64,000 nt of DNA from Mucilaginibacter hurinus. Its GTDB lineage: Bacteria; Bacteroidota; Bacteroidia; Sphingobacteriales; Sphingobacteriaceae. The stretch covers positions 496,001 through 560,000 of the forward strand of contig NZ_QGDC01000001.1 in the NCBI RefSeq assembly GCF_003324525.1, given 5' to 3'. The translations under genes and the position numbers were made by a program. Positions 63,786 through 64,000 of this stretch are shown here, in pieces. The notes beneath the pieces are model-generated. The model did no database searches. It worked only from the letters and a program-made list of their open reading frames with translations, and was not told the origin of the DNA. The first letter of the stretch is position 1. Each line of letters starts with the position of its first letter.

Positions 63786-64000
63786 TTAATAGGTCAGCGC
63801 GGCCATATATTCTTGTCGACTTATCATTACTGCGCCCATCGATTCCAAATGGCTGGTATAAACCTGGCAATCTATCAGCTTATACTTACCTTGCAGGCAC
63901 AGGTTTATCAGTGCTGTTTTTGAGGCATTGCTTACACTGCTAAACATACTTTCACCACAAAATACGCTTCCCATTTCTACACCGTACAAACCGCCAACCA
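63786..64000 (-). CDS. aat: Leucyl/phenylalanyl-tRNA--protein transferase, 3' part
   Basis: C-terminal part only; the gene continues past the window edge. The protein adds Leu or Phe to the N-terminus of proteins ending in Lys or Arg, for N-end-rule degradation. The visible part includes [20 protein letters not shown] and [13 protein letters not shown], the family core, and [15 protein letters not shown]. The stop lies at 63786, with a 99-bp gap to ruvC on the same strand. Confidence 0.88.
   Translation of the reverse strand, partial: VGGLYGVEMGSVFCGESMFSSVSNASKTALINLCLQGKYKLIDCQVYTSHLESMGAVMISRQEYMAALTY

Overview
The window is a chromosomal stretch from a member of the Bacteroidota, most likely family Sphingobacteriaceae (Mucilaginibacter/Pedobacter type). 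The signs are: promoters of the TTTG / TAnnTTTG type with almost no Shine-Dalgarno sites; gliding/ABC genes gldA and a fused gldF-gldG; a single-chain glycyl-tRNA synthetase; RNase Y, a candidate 6S RNA, ZapA, a coiled-coil protein and PheT in one row; a fused E1 alpha/beta dehydrogenase; DUF4397, DUF4230, DUF4288 and DUF2490 proteins; and a LytS/LytTR pair. Coding density is high and nearly all genes are ordinary chromosomal genes. I see no phage, IS transposase, CRISPR array, rRNA or tRNA.

Layout. 0-7 kb (mostly minus): Mpo1-like membrane protein, rny, candidate 6S RNA, zapA, coiled-coil protein, pheT, small acidic protein, radC, rpsT. 7-18 kb: phospholipase C-like protein, DedA, two DUF4397 lipoproteins, dnaN, fused gldFG, two tandem outer-membrane beta-barrels, gldA, glyQS. 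18-24 kb: an oxidoreductase, then agmatine-to-putrescine genes aguA and aguB separated by a four-helix-bundle cassette, a flippase-like protein, an SDR and ssb. 24-36 kb: antiporter, NamA, OsmC, DUF4230, a two-subunit M16 protease, the LiaF-like/DUF4288/LytS/LytTR operon and a PAS histidine kinase. 36-45 kb: FtsB-like protein, DEAD helicase, enolase, ABC-2 exporter, GNAT, GH43. 45-53 kb: E1 dehydrogenase, DUF4198, DHFR-like, LutB, M28 peptidase, rpiB, tatC. 53-59 kb: the lipid cluster pdxA-DUF177-rpmF-plsX-fabH-accB-accC. 59-64 kb: rsmA, EcsC-like, 2-hydroxyacid dehydrogenase, greA, HIT, ruvC and the end of aat.

The most unusual content lies between genes. The window carries several unrelated families of short (7-9 nt) oligomer arrays arranged as two inverted arms. 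In one of them (20287-20722) the arms enclose a four-helix-bundle (23S rRNA intervening-sequence protein family) gene with only a few bases to spare, forming a compact 436-bp cassette wedged between aguB and aguA. Others lie near 5.5, 6.7, 16.3, 41.4 and 55.3 kb without a gene inside. The 16.3-kb one is an inverted repeat whose outer ends are the -7 boxes of two divergent genes (gldA and glyQS). There is also a 34-bp perfect palindrome of LacI-operator type over the predicted -33 element of a zinc-ribbon gene, two copies of a GATTGCTTCG-type hairpin repeat, and a series of genes whose -7 boxes end 4-9 nt before the start codon, pointing to leaderless mRNAs.

Product names come from recognising family motifs in the translations; no database search was run.
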